In this document: piece by piece, positions 18,396 through 28,501 of the stretch
Layout: each line of letters opens with the position of its first letter
Numbering within the stretch: the stretch's first letter is position 1
Assembly: GCA_022842785.1 (NCBI GenBank)
Contig: JALHOW010000002.1
Span: 372,001-436,000 of the forward strand
Origin: Hyphomicrobiaceae bacterium
GTDB lineage: Bacteria; Pseudomonadota; Alphaproteobacteria; Rhizobiales; Hyphomicrobiaceae
Length of the DNA: 64,000 nt
Reading direction: 5' to 3'
The notes under the pieces: model-generated
What the model was told of the DNA's origin: nothing
What the model saw: only the letters and a program-made list of their open reading frames with translations
The model's database searches: none
Translations under genes and position numbers: made by a program

Positions 18396-21300
18396 ATGAA
18401 CATCTCCAGATTTTTCATTGATCGACCGATCTTCGCCGGCGTGCTGTCGGTGTTGATTTTCCTCGCGGGCCTTCTCGCGCTGCGCGTGATGCCGATCTCG
18501 GAATACCCCGAGGTGGCACCACCCTCGATCGTGGTGCGCGCGCAGTATCCGGGCGCCAACCCGAAGGTCATTGCCGAGACCGTCGCGACGCCTCTCGAAG
18601 AGCAGATCAATGGTGTCGAAGGCATGCTCTACATGAGCAGCCAAGCGACCGCCGACGGCGTTATGACGCTGACGGTCACGTTCCGGCTCGGCACTGACGT
18701 CGACAAGGCCCAGCAGCTCGTTCAAAACCGCGTCGGTCAGGCCGAACCGCGCCTGCCGGAGGAAGTCCGCCGCATCGGCATCACGACCGTCAAGAGTTCG
18801 CCCGATCTCACCATGGTCGTGCATTTGCTCTCACCCAATGATCGCTACGACATGACGTACCTGCGCAATTACGCGGTACTCAATGTCAAAGATCGGCTCG
18901 CGCGGATCGAAGGCGTCGGCCAAGTGCAGATCTTTGGCGGCGGCGACTATGCCATGCGCATATGGCTCGATCCGGCCAAGACGGCCGAGGTCGGACTTTC
19001 GGCGGCCGATGTCGTCAATGAAATTCGCGCGCAGAACGTGCAGGCTGCGGTGGGCGTGATCGGCGCCTCGCCAGCTCCTGCGCACATCGACCTGCAGCTC
19101 CCGGTGAACGCCCAAGGTCGCCTGCATACCGAAGAGGACTTCGGAAACATCGTTGTCAAGGCGGGCACCACCGGCCAGATCGTGCGCTTGCGCGACATCG
19201 CGCGCATCGAACTCGGCGCCGCTGAGTATTCCCTCCGCGCGCTGCTCGACAACAAGCCTGCGGTCGGGCTGGGCATTTTTCAGGCGCCGGGCTCCAACGC
19301 GCTGCAGATCTCGGAGAACGTCCGCGCCGCGATGGCCGAGCTCAAGCTGAACATGCCTGAAGGCGTGGACTTCGGCATTGTCTACGATCCGACGCAATTC
19401 GTGCGCGCCTCGATCGAGGCCGTCGTCATGACGCTGCTGGAGGCGGTCGCGCTCGTCGTGGTCGTCGTCGTGCTCTTCCTGCAGACCTGGCGCGCCTCGA
19501 TCATCCCGCTTGCAGCCGTGCCGGTCTCGATCGTCGGCACCTTTGCAGTCATGTACGCGCTCGGCTTCTCGATCAACGCGCTGACACTTTTCGGACTCGT
19601 GCTGGCAATCGGCATCGTCGTCGACGACGCGATCGTCGTAGTGGAGAACGTCGAGCGCAACATCGAAGAAGGGCTGCCGCCGCGCGAGGCAACGTACAAG
19701 GCCATGCAGGAGGTCTCGGGGCCGATCATCGCGATCGGGCTCGTGCTCGTGGCCGTGTTCGTGCCACTCGCGTTCATCACCGGACTTACCGGCCAGTTCT
19801 ACCGCCAGTTCGCGCTGACCATCGCCATCTCGACGGTCATATCGACGATCAACTCCCTGACCCTATCGCCGGCCCTCGCGGCGCTCCTGCTCAAGGGACA
19901 CGATGCGCCCAAGGATCGGCTGACGCGCTTCCTCGATATGACGCTCGGCTGGCTGTTCCGCGGCTTCAACGCGCTCTTCCACCGTGGAACGAACGCGTAC
20001 ACGGGCGGCGTCAAGGGCGTGCTCTCGCGCAAGACTGCGGGCTTCGGGATCTACCTCGTATTGGTCGTCGCGGCTTTCGGCGTGCTCAAGGCCGTACCCT
20101 CGGGCTTCGTGCCAGCGCAGGACAAGCAATATCTGATCGGCTTCGCACAGCTTCCTGACGGCGCCACGCTCGACCGCACGGAAGATGTGATCCGTCGCAT
20201 GAGCGAAATCGCGATGAAGCATCCAGGTGTCGAGCACGCGGTGGCTTTCCCCGGCCTGTCGATCGCCGGCTTCACCAACAGTGCGAGCGCGGGCATCGTC
20301 TTCGCAACGCTGAAGCCATTCAAGGAGCGCCGTTCACCGGAACTCGCCGGCCCCGCAATCGCCATGGAGCTCAATCAGCAATACGCCGGCATCAAGGACG
20401 CGTTTATCGCCATGTTCCCGCCGCCACCGGTCGCGGGCCTCGGCACGGTCGGCGGCTTCAAGCTGCAGATCGAGGATCGCGTCGGTCTCGGCTATGAGGA
20501 ACTGGAAGCAGCCAAGAATGCGTTCCTCGCGCGTGCGGCCCGAGCGCCGGAGATCACCGGTCTCTTCACAAGCTACCAGGTGAACGTGCCGCAACTCTAT
20601 GCGGAGATCGATCGGACGCGCGCGCGCCAGCTCGGCGTTGCCGTAACCGATGTCTTCGAGACGATGCAGATCTATCTCGGCTCGCTCTACGTCAACGACT
20701 TCAACCGATTTGGCCGTACGTACTCCGTGCGCGTGCAAGCGGACGCACAGTTCCGCGCGCGCGCCGATGACATTGGTCAGCTCAAGGTGCGCTCGAGGAC
20801 GGGCGACATGATCCCGCTCTCGGCGCTGCTCAAGGTGCAGCAGGCCGCGGGACCCGAGCGCGCCATGCGCTACAACGGCTTCCTCTCGGCTGACGTCACC
20901 GGTGCTCCGGCACCGGGCTACTCATCGGGCCAGGCGCAGGCTGCGGCAGAACGCATCGCAGCGGAGACGCTGCCGAAGGGCATTTCGTTCGAGTGGACGG
21001 AGCTGACCTATCAGGAGATCCTTGCTGGAAATTCCGCCATCCTGATCTTCCCGCTGTCGGTGCTGCTCGTGTTTCTCGTTCTCGCGGCACTCTACGAAAG
21101 CCTGACGCTCCCGCTGTCGATCATCATGATCGTGCCCATGGGGCTTCTGGCTGCCTTGACCGGCGTGTGGATCAGCGGTGGTGACAACAATGTCTTCACA
21201 CAGATCGGCCTCGTCGTTCTTGTCGGGCTTTCGGCGAAGAATGCCATTCTCATGGTGGAGTTCGCACGCGAGCTGGAATTTGCGGGACGCACGCCGCTGC

Positions 21301-21596
21301 AGGCTGCGATCGAGGCGAGCCGTCTGCGGCTGAGACCCATCCTCATGACGTCGCTTGCCTTCATCATGGGCGTGGTGCCGCTGGTATTCTCGGCCGGCGC
21401 CGGCGCGGAGATGCGTCAGGCCATGGGCATCGCTGTGTTCTCGGGCATGATCGGCGTCACGATCTTCGGCATTTTCCTGACGCCGCTCTTCTACGTGATG
21501 CTTCGCGCACTCACCGGCAATCGTCCTTTGAAGCACGCCGGCGCGCCGCCAGCGATCGCCGACGCCCACGCGACGAGGCCAACACCAGCCGAGTAG
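18396..21596 (+). CDS. RND efflux transporter permease, HAE-1/AcrB-like
   Basis: 1066 aa; MNISRFFIDRPIFAGVLS, GIVVDDAIVVVENVERN, GLSAKNAILMVEFARE. Confidence 0.95.
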   Translation: MNISRFFIDRPIFAGVLSVLIFLAGLLALRVMPISEYPEVAPPSIVVRAQYPGANPKVIAETVATPLEEQINGVEGMLYMSSQATADGVMTLTVTFRLGTDVDKAQQLVQNRVGQAEPRLPEEVRRIGITTVKSSPDLTMVVHLLSPNDRYDMTYLRNYAVLNVKDRLARIEGVGQVQIFGGGDYAMRIWLDPAKTAEVGLSAADVVNEIRAQNVQAAVGVIGASPAPAHIDLQLPVNAQGRLHTEEDFGNIVVKAGTTGQIVRLRDIARIELGAAEYSLRALLDNKPAVGLGIFQAPGSNALQISENVRAAMAELKLNMPEGVDFGIVYDPTQFVRASIEAVVMTLLEAVALVVVVVVLFLQTWRASIIPLAAVPVSIVGTFAVMYALGFSINALTLFGLVLAIGIVVDDAIVVVENVERNIEEGLPPREATYKAMQEVSGPIIAIGLVLVAVFVPLAFITGLTGQFYRQFALTIAISTVISTINSLTLSPALAALLLKGHDAPKDRLTRFLDMTLGWLFRGFNALFHRGTNAYTGGVKGVLSRKTAGFGIYLVLVVAAFGVLKAVPSGFVPAQDKQYLIGFAQLPDGATLDRTEDVIRRMSEIAMKHPGVEHAVAFPGLSIAGFTNSASAGIVFATLKPFKERRSPELAGPAIAMELNQQYAGIKDAFIAMFPPPPVAGLGTVGGFKLQIEDRVGLGYEELEAAKNAFLARAARAPEITGLFTSYQVNVPQLYAEIDRTRARQLGVAVTDVFETMQIYLGSLYVNDFNRFGRTYSVRVQADAQFRARADDIGQLKVRSRTGDMIPLSALLKVQQAAGPERAMRYNGFLSADVTGAPAPGYSSGQAQAAAERIAAETLPKGISFEWTELTYQEILAGNSAILIFPLSVLLVFLVLAALYESLTLPLSIIMIVPMGLLAALTGVWISGGDNNVFTQIGLVVLVGLSAKNAILMVEFARELEFAGRTPLQAAIEASRLRLRPILMTSLAFIMGVVPLVFSAGAGAEMRQAMGIAVFSGMIGVTIFGIFLTPLFYVMLRALTGNRPLKHAGAPPAIADAHATRPTPAE

Positions 21597-21621
21597 CGGC
21601 AGCGCCAGAGGAACTTCAAGT

Positions 21622-21646
21622 CCGGGGGAACAGCGCGTTCCCCCGG
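21622..21646. terminator. GC-rich stem-loop downstream of RND pump gene
   Basis: CCGGGGGAA-CAGCGCG-TTCCCCCGG starts 26 bp after the stop. Confidence 0.5.
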
Positions 21647-21853
21647 GTCGGGAAACGCCACCTGTCGGCGACCGGGGCGACGCGGAACCCGCTATGACGC
21701 ATACCGCCATGCAGGTTGCACATGCCGCGACCTGTCATCGAGCGCGAGTCTCTCACTTTAACTCTCTATGATCTGGGCATAATTTCGTGTCGGTATCGCG
21801 CCCGCCACCCCAAGCTGCGCACCGACCTTTCCCGATCGCCACTTCATCTCTCT

Positions 21854-21902
21854 TGCAAATAGTTCGCAATTGCTATACCGAGCGTATTGCAAATAGTTTG
21901 CA
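21854..21902. promoter_or_regulatory. tandem Fur-superfamily-like operators (TGCAAATAGTTCGCA and TGCAAATAGTTTGCA)
   Basis: 21854-21868 and 21888-21902, spaced 34 bp start to start, upstream of the metal-binding SBP gene. Confidence 0.65.
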
Positions 21903-21962
21903 CTTGCGCCTGCCTCAGCGGCACGTGAGAGATGAAGCCAGCGAGCTCAGGGTCGGCAAGGC

Positions 21963-22970
21963 ATGATGAAGAGGGCGATGCGGGGGTGGCAACAGGTAGT
22001 GATGGCGGGAGGTCTTCTCGTCGCAGCACTCGTTGCTGCCTCCGCTGTGTCTCCGGCGTACGCGCAACAGAAGCTTAAGGTCGTCGCTACCACCAGCATG
22101 ATCGCCGATGCGCTCAGGCAGGTCGGCGGCGATCGCGTTCAGGTCTCGGCGCTCATGGGCGCCGGTGTCGACCCCCATACCTATCGCCAGACCCGCTCCG
22201 ATATCGTGACGATGACCAAGGCCGATGTCGTGTTCTGGCATGGCCTGTACCTCGAAGCCCAACTCGAGGGCTTCTTCAAGGATCTCGCCAAACGCAAGAA
22301 GGTCATTGCTCTTGCCGAAGCGCTGCCCAAGGAGAAACTCCACAGCAGCGCCCAATACTCCGGCCGATACGATCCACACGTATGGATGGATCCTCAGCTC
22401 TGGAAGGGCGTGATCTCGGCCGCGTGCAGCGAACTGATCAAGCTCGATCCCGAGGGCAGCGAGCTATTCAAGGCCAACACCGAACGGCACATTGCCGAAA
22501 TCGATGGGCTGGCATCATACGCCAAGCGGGTTCTCGCCAAGGTGCCTGAGAAGACCCGCGTACTCATAACCGCCCACGATGCTTTCAGCTACTTCGGCCG
22601 CGCCTACGGATACGAGGTGCTGGGCATTCAAGGCATTTCGACTGAGAGCGAAGCCGGACTGAAGCAGATCGAGGATCTCGTCCAGGTCATCGTGGACAAG
22701 GAGATTGGCGCGATCTTCATCGAGTCGTCCGTATCCGACCGCAACGTCAAGGCGCTCGTCGAGGGCGCCGCCGCGAAGGGCCACACCGTGGTTATCGGGG
22801 GCGAGCTCTTCTCCGATGCCATGGGGCCGCCTGGAACCTACGAAGGCACCTACATCGGCATGATCGATCACAATGTGACTGTGATTGCGCGGGCGCTCGG
22901 CGGAATCGCACCGGCAAAGGGTCTGAATAACCAATTAGCGACAACTCAAAATATTCGGCGAGCGGATTGA
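21963..22970 (+). CDS. metal (Mn/Zn/Fe) ABC transporter substrate-binding protein, ZnuA/TroA-type
   Basis: [74 protein letters not shown]. Confidence 0.9.
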   Translation: MMKRAMRGWQQVVMAGGLLVAALVAASAVSPAYAQQKLKVVATTSMIADALRQVGGDRVQVSALMGAGVDPHTYRQTRSDIVTMTKADVVFWHGLYLEAQLEGFFKDLAKRKKVIALAEALPKEKLHSSAQYSGRYDPHVWMDPQLWKGVISAACSELIKLDPEGSELFKANTERHIAEIDGLASYAKRVLAKVPEKTRVLITAHDAFSYFGRAYGYEVLGIQGISTESEAGLKQIEDLVQVIVDKEIGAIFIESSVSDRNVKALVEGAAAKGHTVVIGGELFSDAMGPPGTYEGTYIGMIDHNVTVIARALGGIAPAKGLNNQLATTQNIRRAD

Positions 22971-23077
22971 CGGCGCGCTCGAGGAGCATTGAGATGCTGA
23001 CAGAAAACTGGATCTTCTTGAGACCCAATCTAGGGGCACAGTCGCCCCGGCAGCTGAGCGCCGATGAGAGCCGGACA

Positions 23078-23878
23078 ATGCCGGAAGCTATCCCGGAAGC
23101 TATCAGTGACAGCCCACTCGCTATTTCCGGCCTCACGGTTTCCTATGGCGAAAAGCCCGTTCTCTTCTCCGTCGACTATGTGACGCCGCCGGGCAGCATG
23201 GTCGCGATCGTCGGCCCCAATGGCGCGGGCAAGTCGACCCTCATCAAGGCCGCGCTCGGTATCGTACCGCGCATCAGCGGCGAAGTGACGGCTTTTGGCC
23301 AACCCTATGACGCGGTTCGCCATCGCATTGCCTATGTTCCGCAGCGCGCAAGCGTCGACTGGGAGTTTCCGGCAACCGCGCTCGACGTCGTGATCATGGG
23401 CCTCTATCGCGAGATCGGTTTTCTGCGCTTTGCGGGTCGGCAGCATCGCCAGCGGGCAATGGAATGCCTCGAGCGCGTCGGTATGGCGAGCTTCGCGCAC
23501 CGTCAGATCGGGCAGCTCTCGGGCGGGCAGCAGCAGCGCGTGTTTCTGGCGCGAGCGCTTGCTCAGGACGCCGAACTCTATGTGATGGACGAGCCGTTCG
23601 CCGGCGTCGACGCCGCCACGGAGCGCGCGATCGTATCCGTGCTGAAGGAGCTGAATGCGCAGGGCAGGACAATCATCTGCGTCCACCACGACCTTTCGAC
23701 CGTGCGCAGCTACTTCAATCACGTGCTCCTGCTCAATGTTCGCCGAATTGCAGCGGGCCCCGTCGCGACGACGTTCACCACCGAGAACCTTCAGGCGACC
23801 TACGGTGGGCGGCTCGCGAGTGCGCAGGTGGAGGCGCTCGCCGACGAGGCGACACCAGTTGTAGCGGTTCGACATTAG
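23078..23878 (+). CDS. metal ABC transporter ATP-binding protein
   Basis: [40 protein letters not shown]; start could be upstream (22994) in the same frame. Confidence 0.9.
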   Translation: MPEAIPEAISDSPLAISGLTVSYGEKPVLFSVDYVTPPGSMVAIVGPNGAGKSTLIKAALGIVPRISGEVTAFGQPYDAVRHRIAYVPQRASVDWEFPATALDVVIMGLYREIGFLRFAGRQHRQRAMECLERVGMASFAHRQIGQLSGGQQQRVFLARALAQDAELYVMDEPFAGVDAATERAIVSVLKELNAQGRTIICVHHDLSTVRSYFNHVLLLNVRRIAAGPVATTFTTENLQATYGGRLASAQVEALADEATPVVAVRH

Positions 23879-23890
23879 CGGCCGCGCCTG

Positions 23891-25099
23891 ATGGACGCCT
23901 TTCTCTCTGCTCTTCTGCTCCAAGCCGGTTACAACACCGCGCTCGTCACCATAGGCGCCGCGCTGCTCGGTGCGAGTGCCGGCGCCATCGGAACGTTCGT
24001 CCTTTTGCGCAAGCGCTCGCTTGTCAGCGACGCCATCAGCCACGCGACGCTTCCGGGCCTCTGCCTCGCCTTCATCATCATGGCACTGGCGACTGGCGAT
24101 GGGCGCTGGATCGCCGGTTTGATGATCGGTGCGGCGGCCAGCGCCGGACTCGGGCTCATTCTGGTCGAGTGGATCACGCGGCGCACGCGCCTGACGGAGG
24201 ATGCTGCCATCGGCGCCGTGCTGGCCGTCTTCTTCGGCTTCGGCATCGTGCTTTTGACCGTGATCCAATCACTCGAGACGGGTCGGCAGGCGGGCATATC
24301 CGGCTATCTCGTCGGCTCGACAGCAGGGATGCTGCGCAGCGAGGCCGAAACGATCGCCATCGCGGCATGCCTTTCAGGGTTGGCGATCTTCGCCCTGCGG
24401 AGGCCGTTCACGCTGGTCTGCTTCGACCAGGAATATGCTGCCGTCCGCGGCATCAGCGTCCGGGCGACGGACCTCGCCATGATGGGCCTGCTACTCGCGA
24501 TCACTGTGATCGGGCTCAAGGTTGCAGGCCTCGTGCTCATCGTCGCGCTGACGATCATTCCACCCGTTGCCGCACGCTTCTGGACAGACCGCCCCGAGCC
24601 CATGGTGATCATCGCGGCAGGCCTCGGGGCAACTGCCGCCTACATCGGCGCCGTGATCTCCTCGCTCGATCGCGGCCTTCCGACGGGCGCCCTCATCGTC
24701 CTCGTCGCCTTCGCACTCTTCGTCGTATCGCTGCTGTTGTCACCGCGCCGCGGCCTGCTTGCCAGCGCAATGAAGCAACGCGCCTTCCAGGTACTGGTGC
24801 ACGAGCGGCAAGGGTTGACCGCACTCGCGCGCGGCGAAACCATCTACGATGCCTTCACGCTCAGGGTTCTGAAGCGCAAAGGCCTGATCCGCGCTGACGG
24901 CGTGGCGACGCTCGCCGGACGTGGTGCCGCAGCGGAGGTCATACGGGACGAGGCTCGCTGGTCGCTCTATCGCAAGCTCTTTCCCGATGATGCAGCGAAC
25001 GCGGCCCACCATGGCATCGCTCCGATCGTCGATACCGTTCCGGCCGACATCATCGCCGAACTCGACCGGCGCCTTGCCCCGCACAAGGTCGCGCCATGA
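23891..25099 (+). CDS. metal ABC transporter permease with C-terminal winged-helix-like extension (TroC/MntB-like)
   Basis: ABC-3 family TM segments plus ~100-aa cytoplasmic tail LRVLKRKGLIRADGVATLAGRGAAAEVI. Confidence 0.87.
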   Translation: MDAFLSALLLQAGYNTALVTIGAALLGASAGAIGTFVLLRKRSLVSDAISHATLPGLCLAFIIMALATGDGRWIAGLMIGAAASAGLGLILVEWITRRTRLTEDAAIGAVLAVFFGFGIVLLTVIQSLETGRQAGISGYLVGSTAGMLRSEAETIAIAACLSGLAIFALRRPFTLVCFDQEYAAVRGISVRATDLAMMGLLLAITVIGLKVAGLVLIVALTIIPPVAARFWTDRPEPMVIIAAGLGATAAYIGAVISSLDRGLPTGALIVLVAFALFVVSLLLSPRRGLLASAMKQRAFQVLVHERQGLTALARGETIYDAFTLRVLKRKGLIRADGVATLAGRGAAAEVIRDEARWSLYRKLFPDDAANAAHHGIAPIVDTVPADIIAELDRRLAPHKVAP

Positions 25100-26025
25100 G
25101 CAACGAGTTCGTCCAGCTCTCACTTGCACCGATGCTCATCGGCACCTTGGCCTGCGTCGCCTGCGCGCTCGTCGGCAACTTCCTTGTGCTGCGCCGGCAA
25201 AGCCTGATCGGTGATGCCGTCGCTCATGTAGCGCTCCCAGGCATCGTCGGCGCGTTTCTGATCACCGGTACGGTTGCCGCTGGTCCGATGCTGGTTGGCG
25301 CCGCGGTCGCAGCCGTCGTCGCCGTGCTGCTCATCGAGCTCATCCGAAGAGTTGGCAAAGTCGAGCCGGGCGCGGCCATGGGCGTCGTCTTCACAACGAT
25401 GTTCGCGGCGGGCGTTCTGCTGCTCGAGCGCACGGACACGAGCAAAGTGCACCTCGATGTCGAGCACGCCCTATACGGTAATCTCGAAAGCCTGATCTGG
25501 CTCGCTGGCGATAGCTGGGGATCGCTTCTCGATCCGGCGGCACTGGCCGACCTTCCCCCGCAGCTTCCGCGCCTTGCGATCGTCCTTCTCGTCGTCGTCG
25601 CCTTCATCGCCATATTCTGGAAGGAACTGGTGATCGGCACGTTCGATGCGGCCTTTGCCGAAAGCATAGGTGCGCGTCCGACGCTGACGAGCTACGCGCT
25701 CATCGTCATGGTCGCGGTCGCCGCCGTCGCCGCCTTCGACGCGGTCGGCTCCATCATCGTGATCGCAATGTTCATCTGCCCGCCCGCTGCCGCGCGCCTC
25801 ATGACCGACCGCATGGGCCCGCAGATCGCCTGGAGCGTCGTCTTTGCCGTCATCTCGGCCGTTCTTGGCTACATCCTCGCCGGCTACGGGCCACTCTGGC
25901 TCGGCGCCCGCTCGAGCGTCAGCGCCGCCGGCATGATCGCCACGGTGTCCGGCATCGTCCTCTTTCTCTGCTGCCTGTTCGGCCCGCGACGGCGCGGCGT
26001 GAAGGTTGCCGCTAACCGCGCCTAG
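25096..26025 (+). CDS. metal ABC transporter permease (TroD/MntB-like)
   Basis: ABC-3 family: LVGNFLVLRRQSLIGDAVAHVALPGI; overlaps previous gene by 4 bp. Confidence 0.9.
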   Translation: MSNEFVQLSLAPMLIGTLACVACALVGNFLVLRRQSLIGDAVAHVALPGIVGAFLITGTVAAGPMLVGAAVAAVVAVLLIELIRRVGKVEPGAAMGVVFTTMFAAGVLLLERTDTSKVHLDVEHALYGNLESLIWLAGDSWGSLLDPAALADLPPQLPRLAIVLLVVVAFIAIFWKELVIGTFDAAFAESIGARPTLTSYALIVMVAVAAVAAFDAVGSIIVIAMFICPPAAARLMTDRMGPQIAWSVVFAVISAVLGYILAGYGPLWLGARSSVSAAGMIATVSGIVLFLCCLFGPRRRGVKVAANRA

Positions 26026-26026
26026 G

Positions 26027-26998
26027 TTAGCTGCGCTTTGGATCTCCGGAGGCCGGCGGATCGCGCTCCAGTGCCGCTTTGATCCGCTCAGAATCGACGG
26101 CGATCTCGACACCCGCACGCTCGATCTGCAGCTTCATGGCTGAACGCGAATCCTGCGCCTCCCAGCCGCGTCCCATGGCTTCGACCATATCGGCATAGGC
26201 GAGATTGGAGAGCCGCATGGGCACGCCGAGTTCGCGCCCGAGATCGGTGGCCAGCGTCATATCCTTCAAGGCAAGCTTGAGCGCGAAGGCCGGCGGCTCG
26301 TACTTGTTCGGCAGGAACTGATCGACGAGGCGGTCGAACGTGCGCCCACGACCGACGGCGCCCGTGCGCACGGCCTCCCAAAGCGCGAGCGGCTCGACAC
26401 CGCCCTTGACGCCCATGGTGAACACCTCGGCAAGTGCGGTCTGAACCGCATAACCCGCGCAATTGTGCACGAGCTTGGCGACCGAGCCCGCGCCGATCGC
26501 GCCGATGTGGCGCGCCTGGTCGGAGAAGGCATCCAGCAGGACCTTGTGTTCGTCGAAGCTCGCCTTGTTGCCACCGACCCAGATTGCGAGCCGGCCTGAG
26601 CGGGCGCCTGTGGGGCCGCCGCTCACCGGCGCGTCTAGGAAATGACACCCCTTCTCCGCATAGAGCGCGGCGAGCTTGCGCACGACACTCGGCGCGTTGG
26701 TGGAGAGGTCGAACACAGCCGCGCCGGCCTTGAGGCCAACGAGCAGTCCGCTGTCGGCGGCCGTCGCCACCGCTTCGACTTCCTTCGGACCCGGCAGCGA
26801 TAGAAAGACCACGTCGCAGGATTCGGCGAGTGCGCGCGGGCTCACAGCCCACTGCGCACCCTTGGCGATGAAGGGCTCGGCAGCCTCTCGCCGCACGTCA
26901 TGGACGACGAGGCCGTGATTGGAGCCCTCGAGATACTTCGACAGATTGGCAGCCATATAGGCGCCCATGGTGCCGAGGCCGATGAAACCGACTTTCAT
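26027..26998 (-). CDS. NAD(P)-dependent oxidoreductase, 3-hydroxyisobutyrate dehydrogenase family
   Basis: MKVGFIGLGTMGAYMAANLSK; FLDAPVSGGPTGARSGRLAIWVGG; GAGSVAKLVHN. Confidence 0.9.
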   Translation of the reverse strand: MKVGFIGLGTMGAYMAANLSKYLEGSNHGLVVHDVRREAAEPFIAKGAQWAVSPRALAESCDVVFLSLPGPKEVEAVATAADSGLLVGLKAGAAVFDLSTNAPSVVRKLAALYAEKGCHFLDAPVSGGPTGARSGRLAIWVGGNKASFDEHKVLLDAFSDQARHIGAIGAGSVAKLVHNCAGYAVQTALAEVFTMGVKGGVEPLALWEAVRTGAVGRGRTFDRLVDQFLPNKYEPPAFALKLALKDMTLATDLGRELGVPMRLSNLAYADMVEAMGRGWEAQDSRSAMKLQIERAGVEIAVDSERIKAALERDPPASGDPKRS

Positions 26999-27136
26999 TT
27001 ATTGTTCCTCCCAATGCTGCCGAGCGGCATTCCTCAGCTAAGCACGTCCGCCATCACCGCGCGACAGGCGCCGCGACAACTGCATGACGCGGTCGCGGAG
27101 ATCGCGCAGCTCGGTTTGCTCGAACTGCCGTGCGGC

Positions 27137-27895
27137 CTAGAACGCGAGCCGCAGCGCTCCGCCGTCCACGGGAATTGTCGTGCCGGTGATATAGGCGGCC
27201 TGAGGCGAGGAAAGAAAAGCAATCAGCGGCGCGACCTCCTCAGGCTCACCGAAGCGACCAGCCGGAATGTTGCGCTCGATGAATATGCGGCGCGAATCCT
27301 CGGTCGGATGCAGGCGATTGAGGATCTGCACGCTGTTGATGCGACCTGGCGCAATGCAATTGACCGTTATTCCGTGTGAAGCAACGTCGGCAGCGAGCGC
27401 CTTCGACCAACTCTCCAAGGCAGCCTTGGCCGGGGAGGCTGCATTGAGCGCCTTGGCGACGATCGCGCCCGTGACATTGACGATGCGGCCCCACTTCGCG
27501 GCCTTCATGCCCGGCAGCAACGCCTCGGTGAGCTTGCGCGCAGAGCGGAAGTTGAGTGCGAAGGATTCCTCCCAGGCGTCGTCGCCTGCATCGGATAGAA
27601 TCGGGCGCGCACCACCGGCATTGTTGATCAGAACGTCGACGCCTCCGAGCGCGGAGAGCGCAGCGCGCGCGATGGCCACCGGTCCTTCCAGCGCGGCGAG
27701 ATCGCCGGTCAGAATAATCGGCGCGACGCCACCCGCTGCAACAATTTCCTGATGGAGGGATTCGAGTGCGCGAGCATCGCGCGCGGCAATCGCAATGCTG
27801 GCACCTTCTGTGGCGAGCTGCTTCGCGACGGCGCGGCCGATGCCGGTGCTGGCACCCGTGACGAGGCAGCGACGGTTAGCAAGTTGCAGGTCCAT
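27137..27895 (-). CDS. SDR family oxidoreductase
   Basis: CLVTGASTGIGRAVA, VLINNAGGA, VNCIAPGRINS, PEEVAPLIAFLSSPQAAYITGTTIPVDGG. Confidence 0.92.
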   Translation of the reverse strand: MDLQLANRRCLVTGASTGIGRAVAKQLATEGASIAIAARDARALESLHQEIVAAGGVAPIILTGDLAALEGPVAIARAALSALGGVDVLINNAGGARPILSDAGDDAWEESFALNFRSARKLTEALLPGMKAAKWGRIVNVTGAIVAKALNAASPAKAALESWSKALAADVASHGITVNCIAPGRINSVQILNRLHPTEDSRRIFIERNIPAGRFGEPEEVAPLIAFLSSPQAAYITGTTIPVDGGALRLAF

Positions 27896-27900
27896 GATGC

Positions 27901-27939
27901 GATAACTCCGGACGAAGGATGGCTTTGCCCGGAGTTATC
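27901..27939. repeat. 11-bp perfect inverted repeat upstream of SDR gene
   Basis: GATAACTCCGG-N17-CCGGAGTTATC. Confidence 0.85.
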
Positions 27940-27966
27940 CCGATATTGGCCTGCCTTACAAGTTGC

Positions 27967-28161
27967 TCACATCCACCAGGGAGAGAGCGCAAGACGCGCG
28001 CGCTCCTCCTCCCAGGCTTCGCGGTCGGCCTCAGCATCGATCTCGGTCCCGATGGGCGCCGCAGGCCAGTCATAGGCCTGCAGGAGCTGAGTGCCTAACT
28101 TCGTCAGCCCTTCTTGCCACCACGCAGCAAAGCTGCGGAGCGCATCGAGCAATCCGCTCAT
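27967..28161 (-). CDS. small hypothetical protein (64 aa)
   Basis: Translationally coupled (ATGA overlap) to the upstream small ORF; no family recognised. Confidence 0.5.
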   Translation of the reverse strand: MSGLLDALRSFAAWWQEGLTKLGTQLLQAYDWPAAPIGTEIDAEADREAWEEERARLALSPWWM

Positions 28162-28400
28162 GTGACCGCCTCCATTCTGGGTTGATCCAAACTTGAGATG
28201 GCTCTCCAGCCGCGCTTGCCGACCCGCTCGATGTCGCGCGCCGCGCGTTGTGCCGCCTGGGTACTTGCAAATATGTGCCCGTCCAATGCATCGAACGAGC
28301 GCGCCGATGAGAAGAAGCGGAAGCCGCGCCCGCCCTCCTTGCGCACGACGATGCCTATGGTTTCACCCTGCGTATCTTCCACTGTGTAGCCTTCAGACAT
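28158..28400 (-). CDS. small hypothetical protein (80 aa)
   Basis: MSEGYTVEDTQGETIGIVVRKEGGRGFRFFSSARSFDALDGHIFAS...; coupled to the downstream ORF. Confidence 0.55.
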   Translation of the reverse strand: MSEGYTVEDTQGETIGIVVRKEGGRGFRFFSSARSFDALDGHIFASTQAAQRAARDIERVGKRGWRAISSLDQPRMEAVT

Positions 28401-28501
28401 GATTGACCGTTCGCCCGCGATCGCGGTGCGCCTCTGCTGTTCGAATTTTCGATTGGATGTTGCGGCTCACGACCTGCGGGGTGCGCAGGCGAGCATCCTT
28501 C

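Noticed and set aside
22920-22970. Unusual C-terminus of the metal-binding SBP ([14 protein letters not shown]) considered as a frameshift
   Set aside because: The core SBP motifs are intact and the stop overlaps possible starts of the ATPase gene; variation at SBP C-termini is common
28415-28430. CCGCGATCGCGG palindrome upstream of the 80-aa gene
   Set aside because: CGATCG-type palindromes are frequent in this GC-rich sequence; no positional evidence for function
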